64,000 bases of DNA, from contig CAYLMV010000001.1 of assembly GCA_964384415.1 (NCBI GenBank), positions 23,473 through 87,472 of the forward strand. The letters run 5' to 3'. Every line of letters begins with the position of its first letter. Position 1 is the stretch's first letter. This stretch comes from JAGVPT01 sp964384415 (GTDB lineage Bacteria; Bacteroidota; Ignavibacteria; UBA10030; UBA8401). The position numbers and the translations under genes are program-made. Below the pieces are notes generated by a model that was given only the letters and a program-made list of their open reading frames with translations, searched no databases and had not been told where the DNA came from. Positions 52,747-61,171 of this stretch are shown in pieces.

Positions 52747-52836
52747 TAGGTTCTGTCTTTCTGGTGGTCTCTATTCAAAAATGATGGAAATCCGTTCAGC
52801 CTCGTGCCGCCGACCTCTTTTACGTGCCGGCCAGTC

Positions 52837-53922
52837 TCACCGTTTGATCCTTGCACTCCCGCCCCCCATCACGTGCCTGATCTCCTCCATGGTGACCATG
52901 CTCGTATCTCCGCGTGTGCTCTGCAGGAGCGCTCCATGGGCTGCCCCCATTTCGACGCAATCCTGCGGAGCCATGCCGTGGAGGAGGCCGTATACAAATC
53001 CGCTGCAGAACCCGTCTCCTCCCCCGACACGATCCTCTATTTCGAGATTAGAAAATTTGCGCGATTCATAGAAAACTCCGTCGTAGTACATGATCGCGGA
53101 CCAGTTGTTGACCAGGCCGCTGACGACTTCGCGCAGCGTCGTGCCCACGGCCTGGACGTTTGGGAAGGTCTCAACCACCCGCTTCACCATTTTCTTATAC
53201 CCCTCGATTGGAAGGGATTTCAGCTGCTCATCGGTCCCTTCCACGTTGAAGCCGAGCACCTTCTGAAAATCCTCCTCGTTGCCGATCAACACATCGATGA
53301 ACGGCACGAGTTTCTTCGTCTCCTCGATGGCCTTTTTGCTCGACCAGAGCTTGCTCCGGAAATTAAGATCGTAGCTTACGATGGCTCCGGATTCATGCGC
53401 CGCTTTCATCGATTCATAGGCCACTTGGGCACAGCTGTCGCTCAAAGCAGTGAAGATTCCCCCAGTGTGAAACCATCGCGCTTTCCGGCGGCTGAAGATG
53501 CGCTTCCAATCGACGTCCGAGGGCTTCATATGGGCGACCGCCGTATTCCCCCGGTCATACATCGTCACGCTTGCCCGAACGCCTATTCCCACCTCGGTGA
53601 AGTTCAAACCGATCCGGTCGGTTCGCCCCGATCCATCGTACGGCACCCAGACCACTTCGCTCACATCCATGCCGCTCGCGCGCGCGTGGTTCTTGATGAA
53701 TGCTCCAAGCGGATTATCGACAAGCCGCGAGATCCATCCCGTCCTCATTCCATAGCGGGCAAGAGCGTACGCGACGTTATACTCTCCGCCTCCGGCGTAC
53801 GCTTCAAAGACAGGAGTCAGCTCGATGCGCTGATGCCCGGGAGGGCTCAGGCGTATCATGCACTCGCCGAGAGAGAGAAGATCGTATTCAGTTTCTGCAG
53901 CAGATTGAATTTTCAATGCCAT
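52837..53922 (-). CDS. PfkB-family sugar kinase, KDG-kinase-like (second copy)
   Basis: 361 residues from ATG 53922; an upstream in-frame ATG at 54039 would extend into the LarA-like gene. It has the same layout as the first copy: GGGEYNVAYALARYGM, VSYDLNFRSKLW, DVLIGNEEDFQKVLGF and DRVGGGDGFCSGFVYGLL. The two copies differ mainly by a longer linker (FNVEGTDEQLKSLPIEGYKK) here. Tandem kinases flanking uxaE suggest a duplication followed by specialisation. Substrate could be KDG, 5-keto-gluconate or an aldonate. Confidence 0.85.
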   Translation of the reverse strand: MALKIQSAAETEYDLLSLGECMIRLSPPGHQRIELTPVFEAYAGGGEYNVAYALARYGMRTGWISRLVDNPLGAFIKNHARASGMDVSEVVWVPYDGSGRTDRIGLNFTEVGIGVRASVTMYDRGNTAVAHMKPSDVDWKRIFSRRKARWFHTGGIFTALSDSCAQVAYESMKAAHESGAIVSYDLNFRSKLWSSKKAIEETKKLVPFIDVLIGNEEDFQKVLGFNVEGTDEQLKSLPIEGYKKMVKRVVETFPNVQAVGTTLREVVSGLVNNWSAIMYYDGVFYESRKFSNLEIEDRVGGGDGFCSGFVYGLLHGMAPQDCVEMGAAHGALLQSTRGDTSMVTMEEIRHVMGGGSARIKR

Positions 53923-53966
53923 CGTTTGATCCGATTGATTGTATGTTCCGCGTTTTGATCTCTGAA

Positions 53967-55214
53967 TTATTTGAGACGGTAGAGAAGCTGTCCCGCATTG
54001 TCGACAACCAACAGATCGCCGTTTTGTTTTGCCTTCCACTCGGCGATGTCGATGGAGCGGAAGTCGCGATAACCAAGGTTGACGGACCTGCAGACATCTT
54101 CAGGAATGGACGTGGCCAGGGTGACGTTGATGCGGGGCGTCTCCACACCTTTCTCGAACGTCCCCGTTCCCCGCACATTCGTCGAGTGTGCCAGGATGAG
54201 CTTCGACATACCCGAAAATTTGCTCCACTGCCGGACGAAGTAATCGCGGACGTGGTAACCGACCTTCCGAATCTCTTTCCCGTGCGTGTAAGAGATTTCC
54301 TTGATGTGAGGGGCATAAATGATCACCTCTCCCCCATCCGCGATGATCGGCTCGTGCTTGTACATTACTTTCCCGGCTACCCAGATATCATCATAGATAG
54401 ACGGTGCGATGCCGAGTACTTTCTTGAACGGGTGGTCAACATACTTGATGTGGACCTTTGCTGAACGCTCCGCAGCTTTCGCCCACGCTTCTTCCGGCGT
54501 GCCGATGTAAAGGGAATCGACGGCATGATCATCGACGACGAAAGCGAAGCATGTCCGCGGAACGGAGATGAGCGAGGCCGACCTGTTAATGACTCGTCGA
54601 ACGGGAGTGTCCATGACACCGTTCACTACCGGATTCGTCAGCAACGCCCCGATCCAATGAAATGTCTGGATGATTTCTTCTCCTCCGATTCCCGGGAAGA
54701 AGTATTTGTTGCCCCCGGCAAATCCGACCGTCTCGTGCGGAACGACCGGGCTTACGAGGATAAGATGGTCGTAATCGAATATCCTTTTGTTGATGGTGAT
54801 GTCCACCGCATCGGTGAAAAGCCCCTCTGAAATCTCCGACATCTCAGATGCCAGAATCCTCCCAATCGTCCGCAGCTGAGCCGGATCATTGTGAGAGTGG
54901 TTGAAAAACTTTGTCTTCGTGTATTTGGATTTGTACTCGTCCGGGGTGATTCCCACATGCCTGAGAATAGCGTCGAGCCCCAGCGGATGGTGCGTGCCGG
55001 TAGCAATCAGATAGTCGAGGACAGTCACTTTTGGTCCCAGGATGCGGCCGAGCGTTCTGAAGAACACAGGGAGCTCAGCATGCCGGGTGGTGTCCGGGAT
55101 AATCACCAGGACACGCTTCCCTTCCAGGGCGAGCGGAGAAAGGGCCCGCTCACTGAGGCTGTAGATTTCTTCTTCCATCTTCTGACGCGGAATTGCGTCG
55201 TTCCCGACCATCAT
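53967..55214 (-). CDS. LarA-family nickel-pincer racemase/epimerase
   Basis: 415 residues of the lactate racemase (LarA/DUF2088) superfamily. IPDTTRH and ATGTHHPLG form the N-terminal part. His160, Lys170 and His186 (VVPHETVGFAGGNKYFFPG and FHWIGA) have the same 10- and 16-residue spacing as His174, Lys184 and His200 of LarA, where Lys carries the nickel-pincer cofactor. LarA relatives include D-gluconate/D-mannonate 2-epimerases, and this gene lies among mannonate-forming enzymes. I therefore infer an aldonate C2-epimerase. The cofactor makers LarB, LarC and LarE are not in this window. The PdxB-like gene is seven bases upstream. Confidence 0.85.
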   Translation of the reverse strand: MMVGNDAIPRQKMEEEIYSLSERALSPLALEGKRVLVIIPDTTRHAELPVFFRTLGRILGPKVTVLDYLIATGTHHPLGLDAILRHVGITPDEYKSKYTKTKFFNHSHNDPAQLRTIGRILASEMSEISEGLFTDAVDITINKRIFDYDHLILVSPVVPHETVGFAGGNKYFFPGIGGEEIIQTFHWIGALLTNPVVNGVMDTPVRRVINRSASLISVPRTCFAFVVDDHAVDSLYIGTPEEAWAKAAERSAKVHIKYVDHPFKKVLGIAPSIYDDIWVAGKVMYKHEPIIADGGEVIIYAPHIKEISYTHGKEIRKVGYHVRDYFVRQWSKFSGMSKLILAHSTNVRGTGTFEKGVETPRINVTLATSIPEDVCRSVNLGYRDFRSIDIAEWKAKQNGDLLVVDNAGQLLYRLK

Positions 55215-55221
55215 CAGAGCT

Positions 55222-56379
55222 TTATCCTTTGTTTATATCAACACGGAAACCAATCGTTTTGAGCGTATCGGCCAGCGAAGCCAGCGACCCCGGCAGCTCG
55301 ACAATCGTATTGAAGAATTCACGTCTCACGCGGTACTCCGACCGCAGGCGGGCGAAAAACGCACGCCGTTCTTCTGCAGGAACATCTATGATCGCCTGCA
55401 TGGAGCGATGATCGCTTTCGATATCGTAACACTGCTTGATGACCTGCCGCAAGACATCTTCGGAGGAGCCGGAATTCCCGGCTGCGACTATTCGCTCGAC
55501 TGATGCCTTTGGCGAAGAATTGCCGGGAGCCCATTGTTCAGGCTGGCCGAAAAACTTGCAGGCCGCAGAGTACGTCATCCTCACGGCAGAAAGTTTTCCA
55601 TCGAAAGAATATCCGGCGATATGCGGCGTGCCGATATCAACTTTTCTTAAGAGATCTATCTCGATAAGCGGCTCTCCCTCCCATACATCAAGGATCGCTC
55701 CTCCGAGGTGTTTCCGTTCGATGGCCTTCTTCAACGCCGCGCCATCGACGACGGCGCCGCGCGCCGTGTTGACAAGGATGGAGCCTGGCTTCATTTTCCC
55801 GATGCGCTCTTCGCCGAAGAGGTGAAATGTCGGATCGGTGCCATTCTTCGTGAAAGGCACATGTACCGTGATGATGTCTGCTTTCATCAACTCATCAAGC
55901 GGCAGGAAGACCGGGTTCCCAGTTTCGCGGGCGAGCGGCGGGTCGTTCTGGAGAACCTGCATCCCCAACGCCTTCGCATTCCTAACGATCTTGCTTCCTA
56001 CATTCCCGACCCCGACGACACCTAAGGTTTTGCCGGAGAGTGCAAACCCCTTCCGGCCTCCGAGCGCAAGGATTGCTGCCACAAAATATTCGGCTACCGA
56101 ATTGGCATTCGAGCCGGGTGCGCTTGCGAACCCGATTCCCTGGGAACGAAGATATTCAAGGTCGACGTGGTCGGTCCCGATCGTAGCCGTTCCAACGAAC
56201 TTCACCCGGCTCCCTTCCAGCAGTTCCTTCGTCACTTTCGTTTCCGATCGGATGATGATCGCATCGGCATCGCGGACAACTTCTTTGGTAATCTCGCGAG
56301 TCGAACAGCCCTGCACAGTTCCGAATTGCCGAAAGGCCTCTTCTATGTGCGGATTTTTCTTGTCGACGACAACGAGCAT
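55222..56379 (-). CDS. PdxB-like D-2-hydroxyacid dehydrogenase
   Basis: 385 residues. Sequence is clearly in the erythronate-4-phosphate dehydrogenase (PdxB) branch: RSETKVTKELLEGSRVKFVG, TIGTDHVDLEYL, SAPGSNANSVAEY, the NAD fold GVVGVGNVGS and HIAGYSFDGK, with the PdxB-type C-terminal domain. PdxB oxidises 4-phosphoerythronate for pyridoxal phosphate synthesis. No other pdx gene is nearby and it is tightly linked to a LarA-like epimerase in a sugar-acid cluster, so it may act on an aldonate or its phosphate instead. Either role is possible. Confidence 0.82.
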   Translation of the reverse strand: MLVVVDKKNPHIEEAFRQFGTVQGCSTREITKEVVRDADAIIIRSETKVTKELLEGSRVKFVGTATIGTDHVDLEYLRSQGIGFASAPGSNANSVAEYFVAAILALGGRKGFALSGKTLGVVGVGNVGSKIVRNAKALGMQVLQNDPPLARETGNPVFLPLDELMKADIITVHVPFTKNGTDPTFHLFGEERIGKMKPGSILVNTARGAVVDGAALKKAIERKHLGGAILDVWEGEPLIEIDLLRKVDIGTPHIAGYSFDGKLSAVRMTYSAACKFFGQPEQWAPGNSSPKASVERIVAAGNSGSSEDVLRQVIKQCYDIESDHRSMQAIIDVPAEERRAFFARLRSEYRVRREFFNTIVELPGSLASLADTLKTIGFRVDINKG

Positions 56380-56415
56380 TCTTGATTCTCAATTACGACG
56401 TATGATTATCGATCA

Positions 56416-56492
56416 GGTCGGACATGAATGCCCGCCTTGTTTGAAAAATACCACGGACAATTTTCTATGGGGTCGGACATGAATGTCCGACC
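56416..56492. repeat. pair of short palindromic repeats
   Basis: Two related 22-base copies, 56416-56437 and 56471-56492. The second is a perfect palindrome: GGTCGGACAT, two bases, then ATGTCCGACC. The first has a damaged right arm ending CCCGCC. They lie in the short gap between the SDR and PdxB-like genes and are probably a mobile or REP-like repeat; an operator is the alternative. Confidence 0.6.
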
Positions 56493-56519
56493 TACAGAAT
56501 TAAATGCTGTACTGTGTTC

Positions 56520-57302
56520 CTAAATCGTCATGCTGGTAAATCCCCCGTCGACGGCGACGACCGCACCGGTGACGAACGACGACGCCCTTTCCGAGGCGAG
56601 CCAGAGGAGCGCTCCGGACAGCTCGTCCGGTTCGCCGTACCTGGCCATGGGGGTATGGGCAAAGATCGATTTGCGGCGCTCTTCCGTCAGGATCTTGCGA
56701 TTCTGTTCCGCCGGGAAGAATCCGGGCATGATCGCATTAACACGAATCTTGTGCTGGGCCCACTCCTTGGCGAGGAAGCGGGTCATATTGTTCACGCCGG
56801 CTTTCGAGATCGAATATGTGAAAACCTTGGAAAGCGGCGGCCCGGAGGAGACGGACGATATGTTGATGATGCTCCCCCCGCTCTTCTGTTCGATCATCTG
56901 CTTTGCAAAAACACGGCATGAAAGAAACACCCCTTTAAGGTTCGTGTCCAGGATCCTGTCCCATTCCTCTTCGAGAATATCGAACACCGGCGTGGGTGAA
57001 TTAACGCCCGGGGCATTGACCACGATGTCGACTTTTTCCCACAAGGAGACGACTGCCTCCCTCCCCTTTTCGACGCCTGTGACAGAAGAGGTGTCAATCT
57101 GAATTGCTTTCGCTTTTCCTCCCGCAGTCTCGATGGCCTTGACAACGCCCTCGGCTCCCGACGCGTTCTTGTGGTATCCAATCGCCACCTTCGCTCCTGC
57201 TTGTCCGAGTGCACGCGCCATACTCCCTCCCAGCACTCCGCTTCCGCCGATAACGACGGCAATTTTTCCTTCAAGCCCAAAAATATTCTCTATATAAGAC
57301 AT
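56520..57302 (-). CDS. SDR-type fructuronate reductase / D-mannonate oxidoreductase
   Basis: 260-residue SDR with VVIGGSGVLGGSMARAL for NAD, VNAPGVNSPTPVF and YSISKAG. NAIMPGFFPAEQNR and FAHTPMARYGEP are distinctive for the SDR mannonate oxidoreductase (YjmF/UxuB-like) group, which interconverts fructuronate and mannonate. That is the expected product line of UxaC and UxaE from the same cluster. Its start overlaps no gene and the MFS gene is 53 bases upstream. Confidence 0.8.
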   Translation of the reverse strand: MSYIENIFGLEGKIAVVIGGSGVLGGSMARALGQAGAKVAIGYHKNASGAEGVVKAIETAGGKAKAIQIDTSSVTGVEKGREAVVSLWEKVDIVVNAPGVNSPTPVFDILEEEWDRILDTNLKGVFLSCRVFAKQMIEQKSGGSIINISSVSSGPPLSKVFTYSISKAGVNNMTRFLAKEWAQHKIRVNAIMPGFFPAEQNRKILTEERRKSIFAHTPMARYGEPDELSGALLWLASERASSFVTGAVVAVDGGFTSMTI

Positions 57303-57354
57303 TTGTTATTTCGATGAGTTTGACTATCTGTTGTCTATTGTTTCCTCGATATTC

Positions 57355-58626
57355 CTACAGAACAACCGGCTTGGCCTTGGAGGTCAGGAGAGTCATAAGC
57401 CCGAGCGCCACGAGATACGCCGAACCGCAAATAATAAACAAGATCGTATAACTTCCGGTCGCTTCGACAATGTAGCCCGCGGCTGCCAGGAAGATCATCC
57501 CACCAACTGCGCCGGCAAAAGCGCCGATTCCAACCACCGAGCCTACGACTCTTTTCGGAAACATGTCGGAGGGGAGCGTAAAGATGTTCGCGGACCACCC
57601 CTGATGCGCTGCCGTCGCAACGCCGATGATTCCGACCGCCAGCCACATGCTGGAGATGTTCGCGGCAACGACAACGGGAATGACCAGCACGGCAAAGATC
57701 AACATCGTTAATTTCCTCGATCTGTCCACGGCCATTCCCCGCTTGATCATCGCCCCGGAGAGGTAACCGCCGCCGATGCTTCCCACGCTTGTCATCGTGT
57801 AGATGACAATGAGGGGAAGTCCGAGATGGGTCAGGGTAACGCCGAAATTATTGTTCAAATACAGACCGAGCCAATAAATGTAGAACCACCAGACGGGATC
57901 GGTGAGGAATTTGCCGACGACAAACGCCCACGTTTGACGATACTTGAGAAGCGTCAGCCAGGGTATTTTATCCGATGAGGTATCCGCAGGATCGCTGAGG
58001 ATGTATTCCAGTTCTTTTTTCGAAACTCTCTTTGCGATCTCGGGCCTTTCATAGACGATCATCCACAGGACAAGCCAGAGAAAGCCAATCGAGCCGGTCG
58101 CGACGAAAGCGGATTGCCAGCCGAACGTCAGCGTGAGCCACGGAACGACAGCCGGGGCGATCACCGCCCCGATGTTTGCACCGGAGTTAAATATGCCGGT
58201 CGCAAGAGCCCGCTCTTTTTTCGGAAACCATTCCGCGGTCGCCTTGATGGCCGATGGGAAATTTCCAGACTCGCTCAGCCCAAGGAAAAAGCGCGCAACG
58301 CCAAAACCGAAGACCGTGGTCGCAAGAGCATGGGCCATTGCCGCAACGCTCCAGCCGGCAATCGATAATGAATAACCGATCTTCGTGCCATACCTGTCGA
58401 CAAACCAGCCGAACAGTATAAGTCCGATCGCGTACGCACCTGTAAAAGTGGTGCCGATGTAGCCGTACTGGATCGGGGTCCATCCGATTTCCTTTTGCAG
58501 CGTGGGAGCGAGGATGCCGAGGATGTTTCTGTCAAGATAGTTTATTGTGGTGGCGAAGAAGAGAAGGCCGCATATCGTCCACCGATAGCTTCCGATTCGC
58601 TGATGCTGTTCCAATGATTCGGTCAT
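57355..58626 (-). CDS. MFS transporter, ExuT/ACS-family hexuronate-type
   Basis: 423 residues with 12 predicted membrane helices. NYLDRNILGILAPTLQKEIGW, DRYGTKIGYSLSIAGWSVAAM and ARFFLGLSESGNFPSAIKA are the conserved segments of the anion:cation symporter family that imports hexuronates, gluconate and related acids across the inner membrane. It lies between kduI and the SDR reductase, so galacturonate or glucuronate is the likely cargo. An unsaturated oligogalacturonide is less likely for this family. Confidence 0.87.
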   Translation of the reverse strand: MTESLEQHQRIGSYRWTICGLLFFATTINYLDRNILGILAPTLQKEIGWTPIQYGYIGTTFTGAYAIGLILFGWFVDRYGTKIGYSLSIAGWSVAAMAHALATTVFGFGVARFFLGLSESGNFPSAIKATAEWFPKKERALATGIFNSGANIGAVIAPAVVPWLTLTFGWQSAFVATGSIGFLWLVLWMIVYERPEIAKRVSKKELEYILSDPADTSSDKIPWLTLLKYRQTWAFVVGKFLTDPVWWFYIYWLGLYLNNNFGVTLTHLGLPLIVIYTMTSVGSIGGGYLSGAMIKRGMAVDRSRKLTMLIFAVLVIPVVVAANISSMWLAVGIIGVATAAHQGWSANIFTLPSDMFPKRVVGSVVGIGAFAGAVGGMIFLAAAGYIVEATGSYTILFIICGSAYLVALGLMTLLTSKAKPVVL

Positions 58627-58695
58627 AATATGTTCTATGAGTCTTATTGAAAGTCATCGATCACAGAGCGGCGGATCCGCAGAGTTGTTAAAGCG

Positions 58696-59529
58696 CTAGA
58701 ATAGGTCTTTCATTGATACAGGATCCATGTCGGAGAATTCCTGATTTTCCCCTCCCATTCCCCAAATGAATGAATAATTTCTCGTTCCGGCTGCTGAATG
58801 GATCGACCATGGGGGAGAAATAACTGCCTGTTGATTCCGCAGGATCAACGACCTGGTCTCGGAGGGTTTGCCCATGAGATGCACTACGAAAGAGTCCTCA
58901 TCCAGGCCGAAGTAAAGATACACTTCCATCCTGCGCTGATGCGTGTGGCTCGGCATGGTATTCCACACCGAACCGTCGTTCAGCTCAGTCAAGCCCATCA
59001 CCAGCTGGCTGCTCTTGATTCCATCGCCGTGAACAAATTTCGTGATCGTTCGAACGTTGGCGTTGTGCGACGTTCCGAGCGGAGACTTTGAGGCATCACT
59101 GAAACGGGCATGAGACGTCGGATATGCCGCGTGCGAGGGATAGGAAACAAAATAGAAGAGCGCGGGCCTTTTAGGGTCGATGCTAGCGCATTCGATTTCC
59201 CTCGATCCCCTTCCGACATACAGCAGATCTTTGAACGCCATCTCATACAATGTCCCATCGACCACGATTCCCCCCGGTCCTCCGATGTTGATGATGCCAA
59301 CTTCGCGGCGTTCCGCGAAATAGTCGGCGGCCATTTCCTTCCTGGACGACTCCAGTTTCAATGGGTTCGTGTGAGGCACAGCGCTCCCGACGATTACGCG
59401 ATCGACGTCCGAATAGACCATCGTAACGGCATTGGGAGCGAAAAGAGAATCGATCACAAATGCGCGCCGGAGTTCTGAGGTTGTCATCCGTGAGTATGCT
59501 TCATCATTCGGTGAATAACGTACTTCCAT
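58696..59529 (-). CDS. kduI: 5-dehydro-4-deoxy-D-glucuronate isomerase
   Basis: 277 residues, the exact usual length of KduI. The zinc ligands are in MPSHTHQRRMEVYLYF (His, His, Glu) with the fourth His in the C-terminal WSIHSAAGT region. It converts the product of unsaturated uronate ring opening to 2,5-diketo-3-deoxygluconate, which KduD then reduces. AAGGAA lies four bases before the ATG. A hairpin (59564-59580) lies in its leader. Confidence 0.93.
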   Translation of the reverse strand: MEVRYSPNDEAYSRMTTSELRRAFVIDSLFAPNAVTMVYSDVDRVIVGSAVPHTNPLKLESSRKEMAADYFAERREVGIINIGGPGGIVVDGTLYEMAFKDLLYVGRGSREIECASIDPKRPALFYFVSYPSHAAYPTSHARFSDASKSPLGTSHNANVRTITKFVHGDGIKSSQLVMGLTELNDGSVWNTMPSHTHQRRMEVYLYFGLDEDSFVVHLMGKPSETRSLILRNQQAVISPPWSIHSAAGTRNYSFIWGMGGENQEFSDMDPVSMKDLF

Positions 59530-59563
59530 GAGTTTCCTTATTTGATTTCTGGGTCCTGCATTT

Positions 59564-59580
59564 CAGACCCGTTGGGTCTG
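59564..59580. promoter_or_regulatory. short perfect hairpin in kduI leader
   Basis: CAGACCC (59564-59570), three bases, GGGTCTG (59574-59580). It lies in the 196-base gap between uxaC and kduI, 35 bases before the kduI start. No T tract follows, so an operator or mRNA-stability element is as likely as a terminator. The rest of the gap shows nothing. Confidence 0.35.
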
Positions 59581-59725
59581 CCAAATATTAAAGGTACGAA
59601 AAACGGAACTTTTGTGCTTGCAGAAGCAACCGAAGTGACAGAAAATAATCCGGATCCTCAGAACGATCGCGATTCGGAGATTCCGCAAGCCGCCCTGGGG
59701 ATGTCTGCATCCACCCCGGCCATGA

Positions 59726-61135
59726 TTACGTAAACTCAAAGTACCTTTTTGCGTTGTTGTAGCAAATGTCCTGAACCAGCGAGCCCACCAGACCCATGTC
59801 ATCCGGGAGGATTCCCTGTTCCATCTCCGTGCCGAGGATATCGCAGACTATCCGCCGGAAGTATTCGTGGCGCGGGAAGGAGAGAAAACTGCGCGAGTCC
59901 GTGATCATCCCGACGAACTGTCCGAGCAGCCCCATGTTCGAAATGGCTTCGATCTGCTTCGTCATCCCGTCTTTCTGATCAAGGAACCACCACGCCGCGC
60001 CGTACTGCATCTTGCCGGCGGAAGAACCGTCCTGGAAATTGCCGATCATTGTCGCATAAACTTCGTTGTCGCGGGGGTTGAGATTGTAGAGAATCGTTTT
60101 TGCCAGTTTGTTCTCCCTGTCGAGGCGGTCCAGGAACCTCGCCATCGGCCTCGCGACAGGCGCCTCGTCGATCGAATCGAAGCCGGTGTCTGGACCGAGC
60201 GTTCGCATCATGCGGGTGTTGTTGTTCCTGAGCGCGCCGATATGAAACTGCTGCACCCACTTGTGTTCCCAATTCATGATGCCGAGCTCATACAGCATCG
60301 CCGATTTGAAAATCCCGATCTCGGATGAGTTCAAAGATTTCTTCTGCATCAGCTTCTTAAAGATCGACTTGACCTGGGTTTCGGTGTAGTCTTCGGCGTA
60401 CATCGTGTCCACGGCATGATCCGACAGCCGGCATCCATGTTTCGCAAAAACATCGAACCGCGATTGCAATGCTTCGAGAAAGCGATCGTAGGTCGTGATA
60501 GCAATTCCTGATGAATGCGAGAGTGCCTTGACATACCGCACGAACGCTTCCGGATTCTCAACCGCGAACGCCTTGTCCGGACGGAAGGCGGGATACATTT
60601 TCGTGCGTCGTGAAGCTCGGGCGTATGCCGTGTGGTACTCAAGCGAATCGACCGGATCGTCGGTGGTGCAGACGACTTCGACGTTCATTTGTTTGAGAAT
60701 CCCCTGCGTCGTGAACTCCGATGAGGCAAGCTTTCCGTTGCACTCATCCCAGATACTCTTTGCTGTCGATGGGGCGAGCAATCGGTCGGTGATGCCGAAA
60801 GGATGTTTCAGTTCGAGGTGCGTCCAATGATAGAGCGGATTGCGGAGAGTCTTGGGTACTGTCTCGGCCCACTTCTGAAATTTTTCCCAATCAGCCGCTT
60901 CTCCTGTAATAAAACGCTCGTCGACTCCGCTCGTCCTCATGGCGCGCCACTTATAGTGGTCGCCGGAGAGCCACGCCTGAGTCAGGTTTTGAAACGATCT
61001 GTTCTCAGCGATCTCCTTCGGAGCAAGATGGTTATGATAGTCGATAATCGGCAGCGCTTCGGCATATTCGTGGTACAACGTCTCCGCCCTCCGGCACTTC
61101 AATAAGAAATTGCTTTCTGCAAATACTTTTTTCAT
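59726..61135 (-). CDS. uxaC: glucuronate/galacturonate isomerase
   Basis: 469 residues, typical for UxaC. PIIDYHNHLAP has the metal-site HxH near residue 34. Further family segments are HWTHLELKHPFGI, CTTDDPVDSLEYH, HIGALRNNNTRMM, DTGFDSID and MITDSRSFLSFPRHEYFRR. It isomerises galacturonate to tagaturonate and glucuronate to fructuronate, feeding UxaE and the SDR reductase in the same cluster. It lies 36 bases after the DUF4861 gene. Confidence 0.95.
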   Translation of the reverse strand: MKKVFAESNFLLKCRRAETLYHEYAEALPIIDYHNHLAPKEIAENRSFQNLTQAWLSGDHYKWRAMRTSGVDERFITGEAADWEKFQKWAETVPKTLRNPLYHWTHLELKHPFGITDRLLAPSTAKSIWDECNGKLASSEFTTQGILKQMNVEVVCTTDDPVDSLEYHTAYARASRRTKMYPAFRPDKAFAVENPEAFVRYVKALSHSSGIAITTYDRFLEALQSRFDVFAKHGCRLSDHAVDTMYAEDYTETQVKSIFKKLMQKKSLNSSEIGIFKSAMLYELGIMNWEHKWVQQFHIGALRNNNTRMMRTLGPDTGFDSIDEAPVARPMARFLDRLDRENKLAKTILYNLNPRDNEVYATMIGNFQDGSSAGKMQYGAAWWFLDQKDGMTKQIEAISNMGLLGQFVGMITDSRSFLSFPRHEYFRRIVCDILGTEMEQGILPDDMGLVGSLVQDICYNNAKRYFEFT

Positions 61136-61171
61136 CGTGCGATCTTTCTCATTATGCGTTATTGAACCGTT

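Noticed and set aside
52804..53958. 384-codon plus-strand open frame
   Set aside because: Antisense to the second PfkB kinase, His/Arg/Pro-rich and without domain motifs; a by-product of high-GC third positions.
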